From positions 434,001 to 498,000 of the forward strand of contig NZ_LBIP01000018.1 in NCBI RefSeq assembly GCF_001280435.1: 64,000 bases of DNA. Reading direction: 5' to 3'. This stretch comes from Mangrovimonas xylaniphaga. Lineage in GTDB: Bacteria > Bacteroidota > Bacteroidia > Flavobacteriales > Flavobacteriaceae. Positions within the stretch are counted from its first letter, which is position 1. The number at the start of each line of letters is the position of its first letter. Position numbers and translations under genes: made by a program. The notes under the pieces are model-generated. The model was not told the origin of the DNA. It ran no database searches and was given only the letters and a program-made list of their open reading frames with translations. Positions 36,578 to 45,950 of this stretch are shown here, one piece after another.

Positions 36578-36752
36578 CTGATAAATTATTAATTTATTAA
36601 CGCCTTTTTTAATATAATTTATCAACTTTGCGGTCAACACAAACAAATTAATCAATAAAACTGTTTTTAGGACAAAAATCTATCAAACAACTTATAAAAA
36701 CTACATTGTCGATCACACATTCTAACAAACACAATTATAATTATATTCAAAA

Positions 36753-37814
36753 ATGAAAAGACACAATTTTAGTGCAGGGCCATGCGTATTGCCGCGTGAA
36801 GTGATCCAAAAAGCATCTGAAGCGCTATTGGATTTTGATAACGGCCTGTCACTTATTGAAATATCCCACCGCAGCAAAGCCTTTGTTGATGTCATGGAGA
36901 ATGCCAGAGCTTTAGCATTGGAGCTTTTAGGTCTTGAAGGCAAAGGATACAAAGCATTGTTTTTGCAAGGTGGCGCCAGTACACAGTTTTTAATGGTAGC
37001 TTTAAACTTACTTGAAAAGCGTGCCGGTTACCTTAACACGGGGACTTGGGCGGACAAAGCTATCAAAGAGGCTAAAATTTACGATGACATCTATGAAGTA
37101 GCGTCTTCTAAAGATGCTAACTATAATTATATCCCGAAAGGATACGATATCCCGACAGATTACGATTATTTCCATTGCACATCAAACAATACCATTTTCG
37201 GAACACAGATAAAGGAATTTCCAGACTGTCCGATACCGATGGTTTGCGACATGAGTAGTGATATTTTCTCTCGCACATTGGATTTTAGCAAATTCGATTT
37301 AATTTATGCCGGTGCACAAAAAAACATGGGACCTGCGGGAACCACTTTGGTAGTTGTTAAGGAAGATATTTTAGGGAAAGTATCCCGTAAAATTCCTTCC
37401 ATGATGGACTACAAGCAACATATCGACAAAAGCAGTATGTACAATACGCCTCCTGTATTTGCGGTATACACCTCTATGTTGACATTGGAATGGCTTAAAA
37501 ATCTTGGAGGCATTTCAGAAATTGAAAAGATAAACGAGAAAAAAGCACAGCTTATTTATTCTGAAATAGATTTAAACCCATTGTTCAAAGGTTTCGCCAG
37601 CAACAGTGACCGTTCTATCATGAACGCCACCTTTAACCTTACAAATGAAGATTTAAAGGAAACTTTTGACACCATGGTGAAGGACGCAGGCATTAACGGG
37701 CTTAATGGTCACCGAAGTGTAGGCGGCTACAGAGCCTCTATGTACAACGCACTTTCTTTGGAGAGTGTTGCCACCCTTGTTGAAGTAATGAGTGAACTTG
37801 AGCGCAAAGCTTAA
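36753..37814 (+). CDS. serC: Phosphoserine aminotransferase
   Basis: A 353-residue PLP enzyme that makes phosphoserine from phosphohydroxypyruvate and also acts in pyridoxal phosphate synthesis. FSAGPCVLPREVIQKA, the PLP-phosphate site LFLQGGASTQFLMV and LIYAGAQKNMGPAGTTLVV with the PLP Lys are diagnostic. The end GGYRASMYNALSLESV is the family C-terminus. serA follows 89 bp downstream on the same strand, giving the first two serine-pathway steps together. Confidence 0.96.
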   Translation: MKRHNFSAGPCVLPREVIQKASEALLDFDNGLSLIEISHRSKAFVDVMENARALALELLGLEGKGYKALFLQGGASTQFLMVALNLLEKRAGYLNTGTWADKAIKEAKIYDDIYEVASSKDANYNYIPKGYDIPTDYDYFHCTSNNTIFGTQIKEFPDCPIPMVCDMSSDIFSRTLDFSKFDLIYAGAQKNMGPAGTTLVVVKEDILGKVSRKIPSMMDYKQHIDKSSMYNTPPVFAVYTSMLTLEWLKNLGGISEIEKINEKKAQLIYSEIDLNPLFKGFASNSDRSIMNATFNLTNEDLKETFDTMVKDAGINGLNGHRSVGGYRASMYNALSLESVATLVEVMSELERKA

Positions 37815-37903
37815 AACTTCACCAATAAATCAAGATATAATTTGAAGCAACCAACATAGGTTGTAACTGTAAAACATAAGCTTTAATATTTTAAAATAAG
37901 AAC

Positions 37904-38857
37904 ATGAAAGTATTAGCTAACGACGGAATTTCTAAAAGTGGAATTGAAGCCTTGGAAAAGGCCGGTTTCGAGGTAAGCACCACTACCGTTGCACAAGAAC
38001 AATTGATCAATTACATCAATGAGAATGAAGTAGATGTATTGCTGGTTAGAAGCGCTACAAAAGTAAGACAGGATATCATAGATGCCTGTCCAAGTATAAA
38101 AATCATTGGCCGTGGCGGTGTTGGTATGGACAATATCGATGTAGACTATGCTCGCAGTAAAGATATCCACGTAATCAATACACCTGCAGCTTCCTCTCAC
38201 TCTGTGGCAGAATTGGTATTTGCCCATTTGTTAGGTTTGGCGCGTTTTTTACACAATTCCAATCGTGATATGCCACTTGATGGAGATACGCGTTTCAAGG
38301 ATTTGAAGAAAAGCTATTCCAAAGGAATTGAATTAAAAGGTAAAACTATCGGAATTCTAGGATTTGGAAGAATCGGGCAAGCTACCGCTAAAGTTGCTAT
38401 TGGCTTAGGAATGAAAGTGGTTGCCTACGATCCATTTATGGAAACCGTAAACCTGGAACTAGATTTCTTTGATGGTCAAAAATTGAATTTTGAAATCAAT
38501 ACCATTTCAAAAGATGATGTTTTAAAGCAATCAGACTTTATTACCCTACACGTCCCTGCTCAAAAAGAGTATGTGATTGGTAAAAAGGAATTTGATGAAA
38601 TGAAGGACGGCGTGATTTTGGTAAATGCTGCTCGTGGTGGCGTTATCGATGAGGTTGCCCTTGTAGAAGCCATTGGTACCGGAAAAGTTGCAAGAGCCGC
38701 TCTAGACGTTTTTGAAAACGAACCAAAACCGGAAATTCAATTACTTATGAACCCTTCCCTATCGCTAACGCCTCATACAGGAGCAGCGACCAATGAAGCT
38801 CAAGATAGAATTGGAACCGAATTGGCTTCCCAAATAATACAACTCCTTAGAGGATAA
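37904..38857 (+). CDS. serA: D-3-phosphoglycerate dehydrogenase (short form)
   Basis: A 317-residue NAD-dependent 2-hydroxyacid dehydrogenase that starts serine synthesis. The NAD site is GILGFGRIGQATAKVA. Catalytic residues sit in VNAARGGVIDEVAL (Arg), ALDVFENEPKP (Glu) and LTPHTGAAT (His). It lacks the C-terminal ACT domain of long SerA proteins, so serine feedback is probably absent or works in another way. A strong terminator follows. Confidence 0.92.
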   Translation: MKVLANDGISKSGIEALEKAGFEVSTTTVAQEQLINYINENEVDVLLVRSATKVRQDIIDACPSIKIIGRGGVGMDNIDVDYARSKDIHVINTPAASSHSVAELVFAHLLGLARFLHNSNRDMPLDGDTRFKDLKKSYSKGIELKGKTIGILGFGRIGQATAKVAIGLGMKVVAYDPFMETVNLELDFFDGQKLNFEINTISKDDVLKQSDFITLHVPAQKEYVIGKKEFDEMKDGVILVNAARGGVIDEVALVEAIGTGKVARAALDVFENEPKPEIQLLMNPSLSLTPHTGAATNEAQDRIGTELASQIIQLLRG

Positions 38858-38884
38858 GGTTTTACAAATCTAAAACTTACTAAC

Positions 38885-38920
38885 AAAAGCCTGTAAATCA
38901 ATTTTTTACAGGCTTTTTTT
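38885..38920 (+). terminator. Rho-independent terminator of serA
   Basis: A 13-bp perfect stem (38885-38897 and 38905-38917, core AGCCTGTAAA / TTTACAGGCT) with a 7-nt loop and a T7 run. Confidence 0.93.
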
Positions 38921-38954
38921 CGTACATTATAGTCTCAATCAAAAGCACATTACA

Positions 38955-39596
38955 ATGGACGGAATTTTAGATTTATTCAATACGGATTTAGGCAAATCCA
39001 TCATTAACGGAGTGTCCCAACAAACCAATCAACCGCATGACAAAACAAAGGACATTCTCACCATGGCACTACCCTTAATGACTCAAGCCATGAAAAACAA
39101 CGCACAATCACCACAAGGTGCCGAAGGACTTTTAAACGCCTTAAATAACCATCATGACACAGGACTTTTAGATGATTTGGAAGGATTGTTTAAGGGCGGT
39201 GTAGACCAAAATGTTCTAACAGATGGCGAAAAGATTTTAGGCCACGTATTAGGTAACAAGCAACAAAATGTCACTAATGTGTTAGGGCGCCAATCGGGAA
39301 TTGATACTAGTACCATAGCCAATATCCTAAAGGTTGCCGCTCCTATCCTTATGGGGTATTTAGCAAAACAATCCAGACAAAGCAATGTTTCGGGCTCCTC
39401 AGACCTTTCAGACATGCTTGGAGGCTTGCTGGGAGGAAGTTCAGCACATAAACAACAGGATTTCTTAACCTCCATTTTAGATGCCGATGGAGATGGCAGT
39501 GCTATAGACGACATTGCCGGTATGGTTTTAGGAAACAACAAAACAAAGGGAGGCTTAGGTGGAATGCTTGGAGACATTCTGAAAGGAAACACCTAA
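38955..39596 (+). CDS. DUF937-family protein
   Basis: A 213-residue Gly/Asn/Gln-rich protein without a signal peptide. The N-terminal helical part has LFNTDLGKSIINGVSQQTNQ, and a middle helix TIANILKVAAPILMGYLAK marks the DUF937 fold. The C-terminal loop DADGDGSAIDDI resembles an EF-hand/dockerin calcium loop. Function is unknown. Its own terminator follows. Confidence 0.88.
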   Translation: MDGILDLFNTDLGKSIINGVSQQTNQPHDKTKDILTMALPLMTQAMKNNAQSPQGAEGLLNALNNHHDTGLLDDLEGLFKGGVDQNVLTDGEKILGHVLGNKQQNVTNVLGRQSGIDTSTIANILKVAAPILMGYLAKQSRQSNVSGSSDLSDMLGGLLGGSSAHKQQDFLTSILDADGDGSAIDDIAGMVLGNNKTKGGLGGMLGDILKGNT

Positions 39597-39618
39597 CCAC
39601 CTTTCTTTTAAATTCTAC

Positions 39619-39645
39619 AGGCCAAGACAATCTCTTGGCCTTTTT
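39619..39645 (+). terminator. Terminator of the DUF937 gene
   Basis: A 9-bp perfect stem AGGCCAAGA / TCTTGGCCT with a 5-nt loop and T run. Confidence 0.88.
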
Positions 39646-39708
39646 ACTGCAAAAGGACTTGTAAGGTAATTACAGGCATTTTTCGTATCTTTAATAGAAA
39701 TTCAAGTC

Positions 39709-40140
39709 ATGAAAACCTTCGTTTCTGCAATATTGTTCGTTATTCTGTTCTACAGCTGCCACAGTACTCAAAAAGTGGCCAGCACTACTGACGACGCAAA
39801 AATATCGGAAACCGACACAGTTAGGATTGCCAATGACGAATTGGAATATGAAATCATCATTTTTGATCCGGGATTCAGCACATGGCTAAGAAGCACAGCA
39901 AGACCTGAAGGCTACTATTCCCAACAGTTTATGGAAAGTAGAAACTACCAATACGTGGTTGCCTGGAACCAAAGAGTGCTCCAGCCTCAAGTTTATGATC
40001 CCAATTTATATGGCATGCAAATAAACTATGATTCCAATATTGATTATGGCTACGAGGTAAACTATAAACTCTACAATTATTTCATTTACTTTCAATTGAC
40101 TTACCGGCAACAATTAACAGGCTTTATTCCTAGAATTTAA
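39709..40140 (+). CDS. Small lipoprotein (DUF6146-like)
   Basis: A 143-residue protein with signal peptide and lipobox (LFYSCHSTQK). The mature part has EYEIIIFDPGFSTWLRST and RPEGYYSQQFMESRNYQYV, a pattern conserved in flavobacterial proteins of unknown function. The next gene follows within 30 bp. A near-consensus -7 box TATCTTTA lies at 39686-39693. Confidence 0.8.
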   Translation: MKTFVSAILFVILFYSCHSTQKVASTTDDAKISETDTVRIANDELEYEIIIFDPGFSTWLRSTARPEGYYSQQFMESRNYQYVVAWNQRVLQPQVYDPNLYGMQINYDSNIDYGYEVNYKLYNYFIYFQLTYRQQLTGFIPRI

Positions 40141-40168
40141 AGTATATTTGCGCAGATTATTTTTGTCT

Positions 40169-40663
40169 ATGAAAAAATTCAAAACAAAATGGGAAATACA
40201 GCGCAATTGGCAATTAATATTTCCCCTTTTCGGACTTATTGCCCTACTCTACAGCAGTTATAAATTAGCAAACCTTTTTTTTGAAAGCCCTACACTACTC
40301 TATATTACCCCTGTAACCTTAGTGATTTTTTATGCACTCATAAAACTTACGTTGTGGATTTTCAAAAAATTGGAGCATAAATGGGTAGTGACATATAAAT
40401 GGGAAATGATCCGTATTTTTATTGTGTTTGCCATAACGGGATCTTCTTCTGTTTTTGTGGGAAGACCCTTGATTGCATGGGCAGGAATTACTAAAGAAAA
40501 CTTAAATCCTGCGCTGTATTGGGTATTATTCATTATCATTGGCCTCATTTTCTACCAAATACTCTTGGTAACCTTTGGTTGGTTACTGGGGCAATTTCAA
40601 TTCTTTTGGGAATTCGAAAAGAAAATGCTTCGCAGATTTGGACTGGGAAAGTTTGTAGATTAG
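40169..40663 (+). CDS. Membrane protein of unknown function (DUF6787-like)
   Basis: A 164-residue protein with about four membrane helices. MKKFKTKWEIQRNWQL at the start and the ending FEKKMLRRFGLG recall a flavobacterial family with no known role. I chose ATG 40169, since the in-frame TTG at 40148 adds residues that do not fit. A His-rich protein gene begins 11 bp downstream. Confidence 0.8.
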   Translation: MKKFKTKWEIQRNWQLIFPLFGLIALLYSSYKLANLFFESPTLLYITPVTLVIFYALIKLTLWIFKKLEHKWVVTYKWEMIRIFIVFAITGSSSVFVGRPLIAWAGITKENLNPALYWVLFIIIGLIFYQILLVTFGWLLGQFQFFWEFEKKMLRRFGLGKFVD

Positions 40664-40674
40664 AGCTTTAACAA

Positions 40675-41010
40675 ATGCAACGCAAAAAGCAACAACATAC
40701 CGTTTTTAAACTAGCCTCTGCTCTTGTAGTGGTTGCATTGTTGCTTCCTTATATTACCAAGTTAACTCACGTTTTCACCCATCACCACCACGAAGTTTGT
40801 AATGGGGAAAGCCAAACACACCTTCACAGTTTAGACCAAGACTGTAGCTTTTACCAGTTCAAAATAAACAACACTTTTGTTCTTACAAGCTTCGATTTTG
40901 TAATTCCAAAAATTATTCCTGCAAAGGAAACCACAGTTGGGTTATACAACTTTAAATACAATCATCAGCAATTATCTTTTTCGTTACGTGGTCCTCCTGA
41001 ACTAGCCTAA
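40675..41010 (+). CDS. His- and Cys-rich secreted or membrane-anchored small protein
   Basis: A 111-residue protein with an N-terminal hydrophobic segment (residues 11-27), then a His/Cys cluster HVFTHHHHEVCNGESQTHLH and DCSFYQF. This cluster could bind zinc, copper or another metal. It lies just before a TonB-dependent receptor gene, as is common in flavobacteria, and may help in metal capture at the outer membrane. No enzymatic motif is seen. The role is inferred from residues and context. Confidence 0.75.
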   Translation: MQRKKQQHTVFKLASALVVVALLLPYITKLTHVFTHHHHEVCNGESQTHLHSLDQDCSFYQFKINNTFVLTSFDFVIPKIIPAKETTVGLYNFKYNHQQLSFSLRGPPELA

Positions 41011-41065
41011 TTCAGCCAAACTTTGCCCGAAGTCTGGTTTTACTACTTAGTAAACTTTATAAGTG

Positions 41066-41091
41066 ACACATTATAGAAACCTATAATGTGT
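41066..41091. promoter_or_regulatory. Perfect 11-bp palindrome before the TonB receptor gene
   Basis: ACACATTATAG and CTATAATGTGT flank the 4-nt spacer AAAC. It ends 8 bp before the ATG at 41100 and has no T run. It may be an operator for a metal-responsive regulator or an RNA hairpin at the start codon. Confidence 0.55.
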
Positions 41092-41099
41092 GGTTAGTT

Positions 41100-43514
41100 A
41101 TGAAAAAGAATATGAAACATATTTTTATTACTGCCATAGCCTCCCTTTTAGGGCTATTGGTTAATGGTCAAAATTGTAATATTATCTTTTCAGGTAAAAT
41201 TGTGGACTTCCACAATGGTGAGCCTATTATAGATGCAACGGTACATGTTGAATCCCTAGATATTTACACGACAACTGATTTGGATGGAAAATTTATTCTG
41301 AAAAATCTATGCAAAGGCCCTCTCAAAGTCACCTTTTCCCATTTATCATGCGAAACAAAAACCATTGAGATCAATTTGACAGAAAATTTAGAAAGAACCA
41401 TCTATCTAGAACATCATGTTGAAGAACTGGAAACCATTGTCGTAAAAGGCGCTGAAGTGAAAAAGAAAACCACGGCAGCCCAAGAAACCATCATAAAAAC
41501 AGATGTAATTGATGATTATAGTTCGGCAAGTTTAGGCGATGTCATTAAACAGGTTAGCGGCGTGACCTCAATTACTACAGGTAGTAAAATAGTAAAACCT
41601 GTTATTAATGGGCTTCACAGTAGCCGCGTTCTTGTAGTAAATAACAACGTTAGAATGGAAGACCAAGATTGGGGCATTGAACACGCTCCCAATATTGATG
41701 TCAACGCAGCTGATAATATTTCTGTGATTAAGGGAGCTGGCACCTTGGCCTATGGAGGTGATGCCATTGGTGGTGTTGTGATTTTGGAACCTAAGCATCC
41801 GCATTTGGTAGATTCGCTTTTTGGTAAAACTATCACCGGGTTTCAAAGTAATGGACTGGGGTATAACATCAGTTCTTCACTCCATAAAACCTTTGAGTCT
41901 GGCTGGTACGCAAATGGCGTTTTGGGATACAAGCAAAATGGCGATCTAAAAGCTCCAGATTACTATTTGAACAACACAGGCTCTAAAAGTTTCTCGGCAA
42001 GTTTGCAGGGTGGTTTTAAAAGCTTTGAAAAAGGTTTTGAAGTATATCTAAGCCATATCGATAATGAAATTGGCATCCTAAGCGCTTCCCATATTGGAAA
42101 TACTGAGGATTTGGTAAATGCCATCAATAGCAATGAGCCTTATGTAAATGAGGATTTCAGTTATAGCATAAAAGCACCAAAACAAGATGTCAATCATACT
42201 TTGTTAAAGGCCACTGGATTTAAACGCTTTAAATCGTTTGGAAAGGTGAATTTTCAGTACGATTATCAAAACAACCAACGTTTTGAATACGACAAAAGGG
42301 TTGGTAGCGATAAGAACAAACCTGCTGTAGACTTAAACCTTCAAACTCACAGTTTAAGAGTAGATACCAAGATCGACAACTTAGAAGGATACATCATGGA
42401 TTTTGGTGTTTCAGGAAGGTTTCAGGACAACTTTGCCAATCCAGACACAGGCGTTAGGCGACTTATCCCAGACTATCAGAAGCTTGACTTTGGTATTTAT
42501 GGTATAGTTAAGTCATATTTTAGCGACAAACTATCTGGAGACTTAGGTGTTAGATACGATTACAACCATATTGATGCCAAAAAGTACTATAAAACGAGTA
42601 GATGGGAAGAGCGCGGTTATGACGAAGATTTTAGCGATATTGTAATAGATGATTTGGGAACGCAACTTTTAACAAATCCCAAGTTTTCATTTCACAACAT
42701 CTCCGTATCTACAGGCTTATTATACAACCATAATGAAAAAAATGAGTTGTCATTCAACTACAGCCTTTCGTCACGCCCACCAAACCCATCGGAATTGTTT
42801 AGCGACGGTTTGCACCACTCAGCAGCAAGGATTGAGTTGGGAGATTTAAGGATCAACAAAGAAATTTCCAATAGATTGGGGTTAAGTTACAGGTTAAACA
42901 CTAAGAGAATTGTAATGAACCTCGAAACGTACTTTAATCACATTAATGATTTCATCTATATCAAACCTACAGGCACTGAAGCTACCATACGCGGTACCTT
43001 TCCTGTGTGGGAGTATTTTCAAACCAATGCCATCCTAACGGGTATCGATGCTAGTTTTGATGTATTGTTGTCCAATAATTGGAATTTCAACAATAAATCT
43101 TCTTATGTCTATGGGCAGGATACCGAAAATGATTTACCTGTAATTGATATGCCTTCCTTTAGGTTGAGCAATACTCTTTCGTATTCAAAGGCCAATTGGA
43201 AAGATTTAAACGTTGCTCTAAATCATGAATTTGTTGCAAAACAAAACAGGTATCCAGATTATAACTTTGAAACTTACATTGCCTCTAGCGATAGTTACGT
43301 GCTCGTTGATATTAGCACACCGCCTGCCGCTTACAATTTATTTAACCTTTCTGCAGATGCCACTTTCGACATTTCAAATAAAATGTCATTAAATGTGATG
43401 GCTGCTGTAGAAAACATATTTGACACCTCTTACAGGGAATATTTGAACAGACTAAGGTATTTTGCTGATGATACTGGAAGGAATATAACTGTTCAATTAA
43501 AGTTTAATTATTAA
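41100..43514 (+). CDS. TonB-dependent outer-membrane receptor
   Basis: An 804-residue receptor. After the signal peptide (cut near VNGQNC) comes a CarboxypepD_reg-like domain (FSGKIVDFHNGEPIIDATVH). The plug domain follows (DVIKQVSGVTSITTGSKIVK, GAGTLAYGGDAIGGVVILEP), then a long barrel ending in the aromatic strand GRNITVQLKFNY. No SusD partner is present, so it is unlikely to be a glycan SusC. With the His-rich protein upstream and the lipoprotein downstream it may import a metal or metal complex. I chose ATG 41100 over an in-frame GTG at 41088 inside the palindrome. Confidence 0.92.
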   Translation: MKKNMKHIFITAIASLLGLLVNGQNCNIIFSGKIVDFHNGEPIIDATVHVESLDIYTTTDLDGKFILKNLCKGPLKVTFSHLSCETKTIEINLTENLERTIYLEHHVEELETIVVKGAEVKKKTTAAQETIIKTDVIDDYSSASLGDVIKQVSGVTSITTGSKIVKPVINGLHSSRVLVVNNNVRMEDQDWGIEHAPNIDVNAADNISVIKGAGTLAYGGDAIGGVVILEPKHPHLVDSLFGKTITGFQSNGLGYNISSSLHKTFESGWYANGVLGYKQNGDLKAPDYYLNNTGSKSFSASLQGGFKSFEKGFEVYLSHIDNEIGILSASHIGNTEDLVNAINSNEPYVNEDFSYSIKAPKQDVNHTLLKATGFKRFKSFGKVNFQYDYQNNQRFEYDKRVGSDKNKPAVDLNLQTHSLRVDTKIDNLEGYIMDFGVSGRFQDNFANPDTGVRRLIPDYQKLDFGIYGIVKSYFSDKLSGDLGVRYDYNHIDAKKYYKTSRWEERGYDEDFSDIVIDDLGTQLLTNPKFSFHNISVSTGLLYNHNEKNELSFNYSLSSRPPNPSELFSDGLHHSAARIELGDLRINKEISNRLGLSYRLNTKRIVMNLETYFNHINDFIYIKPTGTEATIRGTFPVWEYFQTNAILTGIDASFDVLLSNNWNFNNKSSYVYGQDTENDLPVIDMPSFRLSNTLSYSKANWKDLNVALNHEFVAKQNRYPDYNFETYIASSDSYVLVDISTPPAAYNLFNLSADATFDISNKMSLNVMAAVENIFDTSYREYLNRLRYFADDTGRNITVQLKFNY

Positions 43515-43526
43515 ATCAAAAAAATT

Positions 43527-44102
43527 ATGAAAACTATTTTAAAATTTCTACCATTATTATTTGTTGCTCCTTTTGTAACCTCTTGCTCTAGTGACGATGA
43601 TACCCCTGCTCCAGTAAATGAAGAGGAAGTGATCACTACCCTAACAGCTACATTTGTACCTGTAGGAGGCGGCACCAGTGTTGTTTTGAAAACTCAGGAT
43701 TTAGATGGAGATGGACCAAATGCTCCAGTCATAACTGTTTCAGGACCATTTGCAAGCAACACCACTTACAATGGCTCTGTTGAATTTTTGAATGAATTAG
43801 ATTCTCCAGCGGAGGACATCACGGAAGAAGTACAAGAAGAAGGTGATGAGCATCAAATATTCTATGCTACTACCAATGATTTGGGAACATTTTCTTATAA
43901 TGATTCCGATGCAGACGGAAATCCTATTGGAGTAGAATTTACATTCCAAACTGTTGAAACTTCAACTACTTTGGACGGTGCATTAACCATCACCTTAAGG
44001 CACGAGCCAAACAAGGATGCTACAGGTGTTAGCGATGGAGATATTGCAAATGCAGGAGGAGAAACAGATATCCAAACTTCATTCAATATTTCAGTTGAAT
44101 AA
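43527..44102 (+). CDS. Lipoprotein partner of the TonB receptor
   Basis: A 191-residue surface or periplasmic lipoprotein with signal peptide and lipobox (VTSCSSDDDT). The acidic residues after Cys are typical of flavobacterial surface export signals. The mature domain is beta-rich, with DLDGDGPNAPVITVSGPF, EEGDEHQIFYATT and LTITLRHEPNKDATG. It starts 12 bp after the receptor, so they act together, perhaps as a ligand-capture protein. The metal or cofactor is unknown. A strong terminator follows. Confidence 0.8.
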   Translation: MKTILKFLPLLFVAPFVTSCSSDDDTPAPVNEEEVITTLTATFVPVGGGTSVVLKTQDLDGDGPNAPVITVSGPFASNTTYNGSVEFLNELDSPAEDITEEVQEEGDEHQIFYATTNDLGTFSYNDSDADGNPIGVEFTFQTVETSTTLDGALTITLRHEPNKDATGVSDGDIANAGGETDIQTSFNISVE

Positions 44103-44120
44103 ATATCATATAGTTTGAAA

Positions 44121-44152
44121 AAAAAAGAGCGGCTATTTAAGCCGCTCTTTTC
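44121..44152. terminator. Bidirectional terminator after the TonB-receptor operon
   Basis: A 9-bp perfect stem AGAGCGGCT / AGCCGCTCT with a 5-nt loop, an A run on the left and a T run on the right. Confidence 0.92.
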
Positions 44153-44157
44153 ATTTA

Positions 44158-44454
44158 TTAAACTTCGATAATGGTTTCCTTTTTCTTGCTAAAAACATAG
44201 CTATACAACCACATGATGGTAAAGGTTGGAATAACATCCAAGCCAGGCATAGCCTCTTCTACAAAGGCAATCCCTGCGGCAATCTTCCCTTTTTGGCCCT
44301 TATACATTTTTGTCATGATCCAAGCAGAAACTGGTGCCCAAATGATATCTGAAAATTCACCAATCCCAGGAATGGCAAAACTTACATATCCCATAGCATC
44401 CAAAAGCACACTAAGGACCAACTTACCATAGGGTCTATTACTTTTATATTTCAT
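44158..44454 (-). CDS. Small membrane protein of unknown function
   Basis: A 98-residue protein with two or three hydrophobic segments (LVLSVLLDAMGYVSFAIPGI, AGIAFVEEAMPGLDVIPTFT). The pattern is conserved-looking, without a known domain. It lies 46 bp after folE on the same strand and may be co-transcribed. Confidence 0.7.
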   Translation of the reverse strand: MKYKSNRPYGKLVLSVLLDAMGYVSFAIPGIGEFSDIIWAPVSAWIMTKMYKGQKGKIAAGIAFVEEAMPGLDVIPTFTIMWLYSYVFSKKKETIIEV

Positions 44455-44500
44455 TTTAAAATTTTAATCTTCTGAAGGCAAGAAGTATACCAAAATAAAA

Positions 44501-45097
44501 CTATGACAATTTTTCACTTATAAGCTTCAAAAACTCATTCCGGGTTTCTATTTTTTCAAACTGCCCCCGAAATCCAGAAGTAGTTGTCACCGAATTTTGC
44601 TTTTGCACCCCACGCATCATCATACACATATGGGACGCTTCAATAACCACTGCCACCCCTTGAGGCTTTAGAGTATCGTTAATACAGTCCAATATTTGCT
44701 CTGTTAGGCGCTCTTGCACCTGAAGTCGTCTCGCAAACACATCCACAATCCTAGGAATTTTACTCAGCCCGACGATATAGCCATTTGGAATATAAGCTAC
44801 ATGCGCCTTCCCAAAAAACGGTAAAATATGATGTTCGCATAAGGAATACAATTCAATATCCTTAACAATAACCATTTCGTTGTAAGATTCCTTAAACATG
44901 GCGCTTTTCAGAATTTCTGCGGCATCTTGAGAGTAGCCTTGGGTTAAATACAACATGGCCTTTGCTGCGCGTTCAGGTGTTTTCAATAGGCCATCCCTTG
45001 TAACATCCTCCCCCAATTCTTCAATTATCCCATTGTACCTAGCTTTAATATCATCGGTAATTTGGATGTTGTACTCTTCAAATTTTTCGTAAGGCAT
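44501..45097 (-). CDS. folE: GTP cyclohydrolase I
   Basis: A 198-residue enzyme that turns GTP into dihydroneopterin triphosphate, the first step of folate or pterin synthesis. The Zn site and active site are visible in [19 protein letters not shown] (Cys, His) and [14 protein letters not shown] (second Cys). [20 protein letters not shown] is the family signature. Full length. Confidence 0.96.
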   Translation of the reverse strand: MPYEKFEEYNIQITDDIKARYNGIIEELGEDVTRDGLLKTPERAAKAMLYLTQGYSQDAAEILKSAMFKESYNEMVIVKDIELYSLCEHHILPFFGKAHVAYIPNGYIVGLSKIPRIVDVFARRLQVQERLTEQILDCINDTLKPQGVAVVIEASHMCMMMRGVQKQNSVTTTSGFRGQFEKIETRNEFLKLISEKLS

Positions 45098-45286
45098 GAT
45101 GTTAATAATAAGTTTGCTTCCTTAAAAATAAACAAATTTACCGAGTTAAACCATTCAACCACAATAGCTTTAACTCATTTAAACACCTCTATTTTTATAA
45201 TACATCAGCTCCCCTCCTTTTTATATGAATTTCTAATTGTGCATCACACCTTAAAATAGTATTTTCACGCTATGATTCACAACAAT

Positions 45287-45949
45287 ATGATAGAGGCGAA
45301 AAACATCCATAAATATTACAATAACTTACATGTTTTAAAGGGTGTAGACCTCTCAATTTCCAAAAGCGAGATTGTATCCATTGTGGGTGCTTCAGGCGCC
45401 GGAAAAACCACGTTACTACAGATTTTGGGAACTTTGGACAAGGCGTCACAAAAAGATACCAATAGCCTACTGATTAATGGCACGGATATTTTGAAGCTGA
45501 ATGATAAAGCTTTGGCTAAATTCAGAAATGAACATATCGGTTTCATTTTTCAGTTTCATCAATTGCTCCCTGAATTTACTGCTTTAGAAAATGTGTGTCT
45601 TCCTGCTTTTATCAAAAACACCCCAAAACCACAAGCCGAAAAACGCGCTAAAGAGTTGTTGGATTTTCTAGGACTGAGTGAACGTTACAATCACAAACCT
45701 AGTGAACTTTCCGGCGGCGAGCAACAACGTGTAGCCGTAGCCAGAGCTTTAGTAAACAACCCAGACTTGATTTTTGCAGATGAACCTTCAGGAAATTTAG
45801 ACAGTGAATCTGCCGAAAACCTTCACAAATTGTTCTTTAGGCTTCGTGACGAATTTGGACAAACTTTTGTCATTGTAACCCACAACGAAGACTTGGCCAA
45901 TATGGCGGACAGAAAATTAACGATGGTGGATGGAAATATTGTGGGATAA
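45287..45949 (+). CDS. ABC transporter ATP-binding protein (LolD-like)
   Basis: A 220-residue ATPase of the MacB/LolD group. Walker A is [13 protein letters not shown], the Q-loop is [18 protein letters not shown], the signature is [15 protein letters not shown], Walker B is [12 protein letters not shown] and the H-loop is IVTHNEDLA. The [16 protein letters not shown] segment is typical of LolD, which drives lipoprotein release from the inner membrane. No permease gene lies beside it. ATG 45287 gives the family start, and an in-frame ATG at 45272 is also possible. Confidence 0.9.
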   Translation: MIEAKNIHKYYNNLHVLKGVDLSISKSEIVSIVGASGAGKTTLLQILGTLDKASQKDTNSLLINGTDILKLNDKALAKFRNEHIGFIFQFHQLLPEFTALENVCLPAFIKNTPKPQAEKRAKELLDFLGLSERYNHKPSELSGGEQQRVAVARALVNNPDLIFADEPSGNLDSESAENLHKLFFRLRDEFGQTFVIVTHNEDLANMADRKLTMVDGNIVG

Positions 45950-45950
45950 T

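Noticed and set aside
39152-39592. A 146-residue reverse-strand ORF opposite the DUF937 gene
   Set aside because: It is low-complexity (Pro/Ser-rich) and lies wholly within a well-supported gene on the other strand.
41066-41091. The palindrome as a normal terminator of the His-rich gene
   Set aside because: No T run follows, and it is only 8 bp from the next start codon. It is kept as a possible regulatory site instead.
41100-43514. The TonB receptor as a SusC-type glycan importer
   Set aside because: No SusD-like gene or glycan-degrading enzyme is adjacent, and the neighbouring His/Cys-rich protein points to another substrate.
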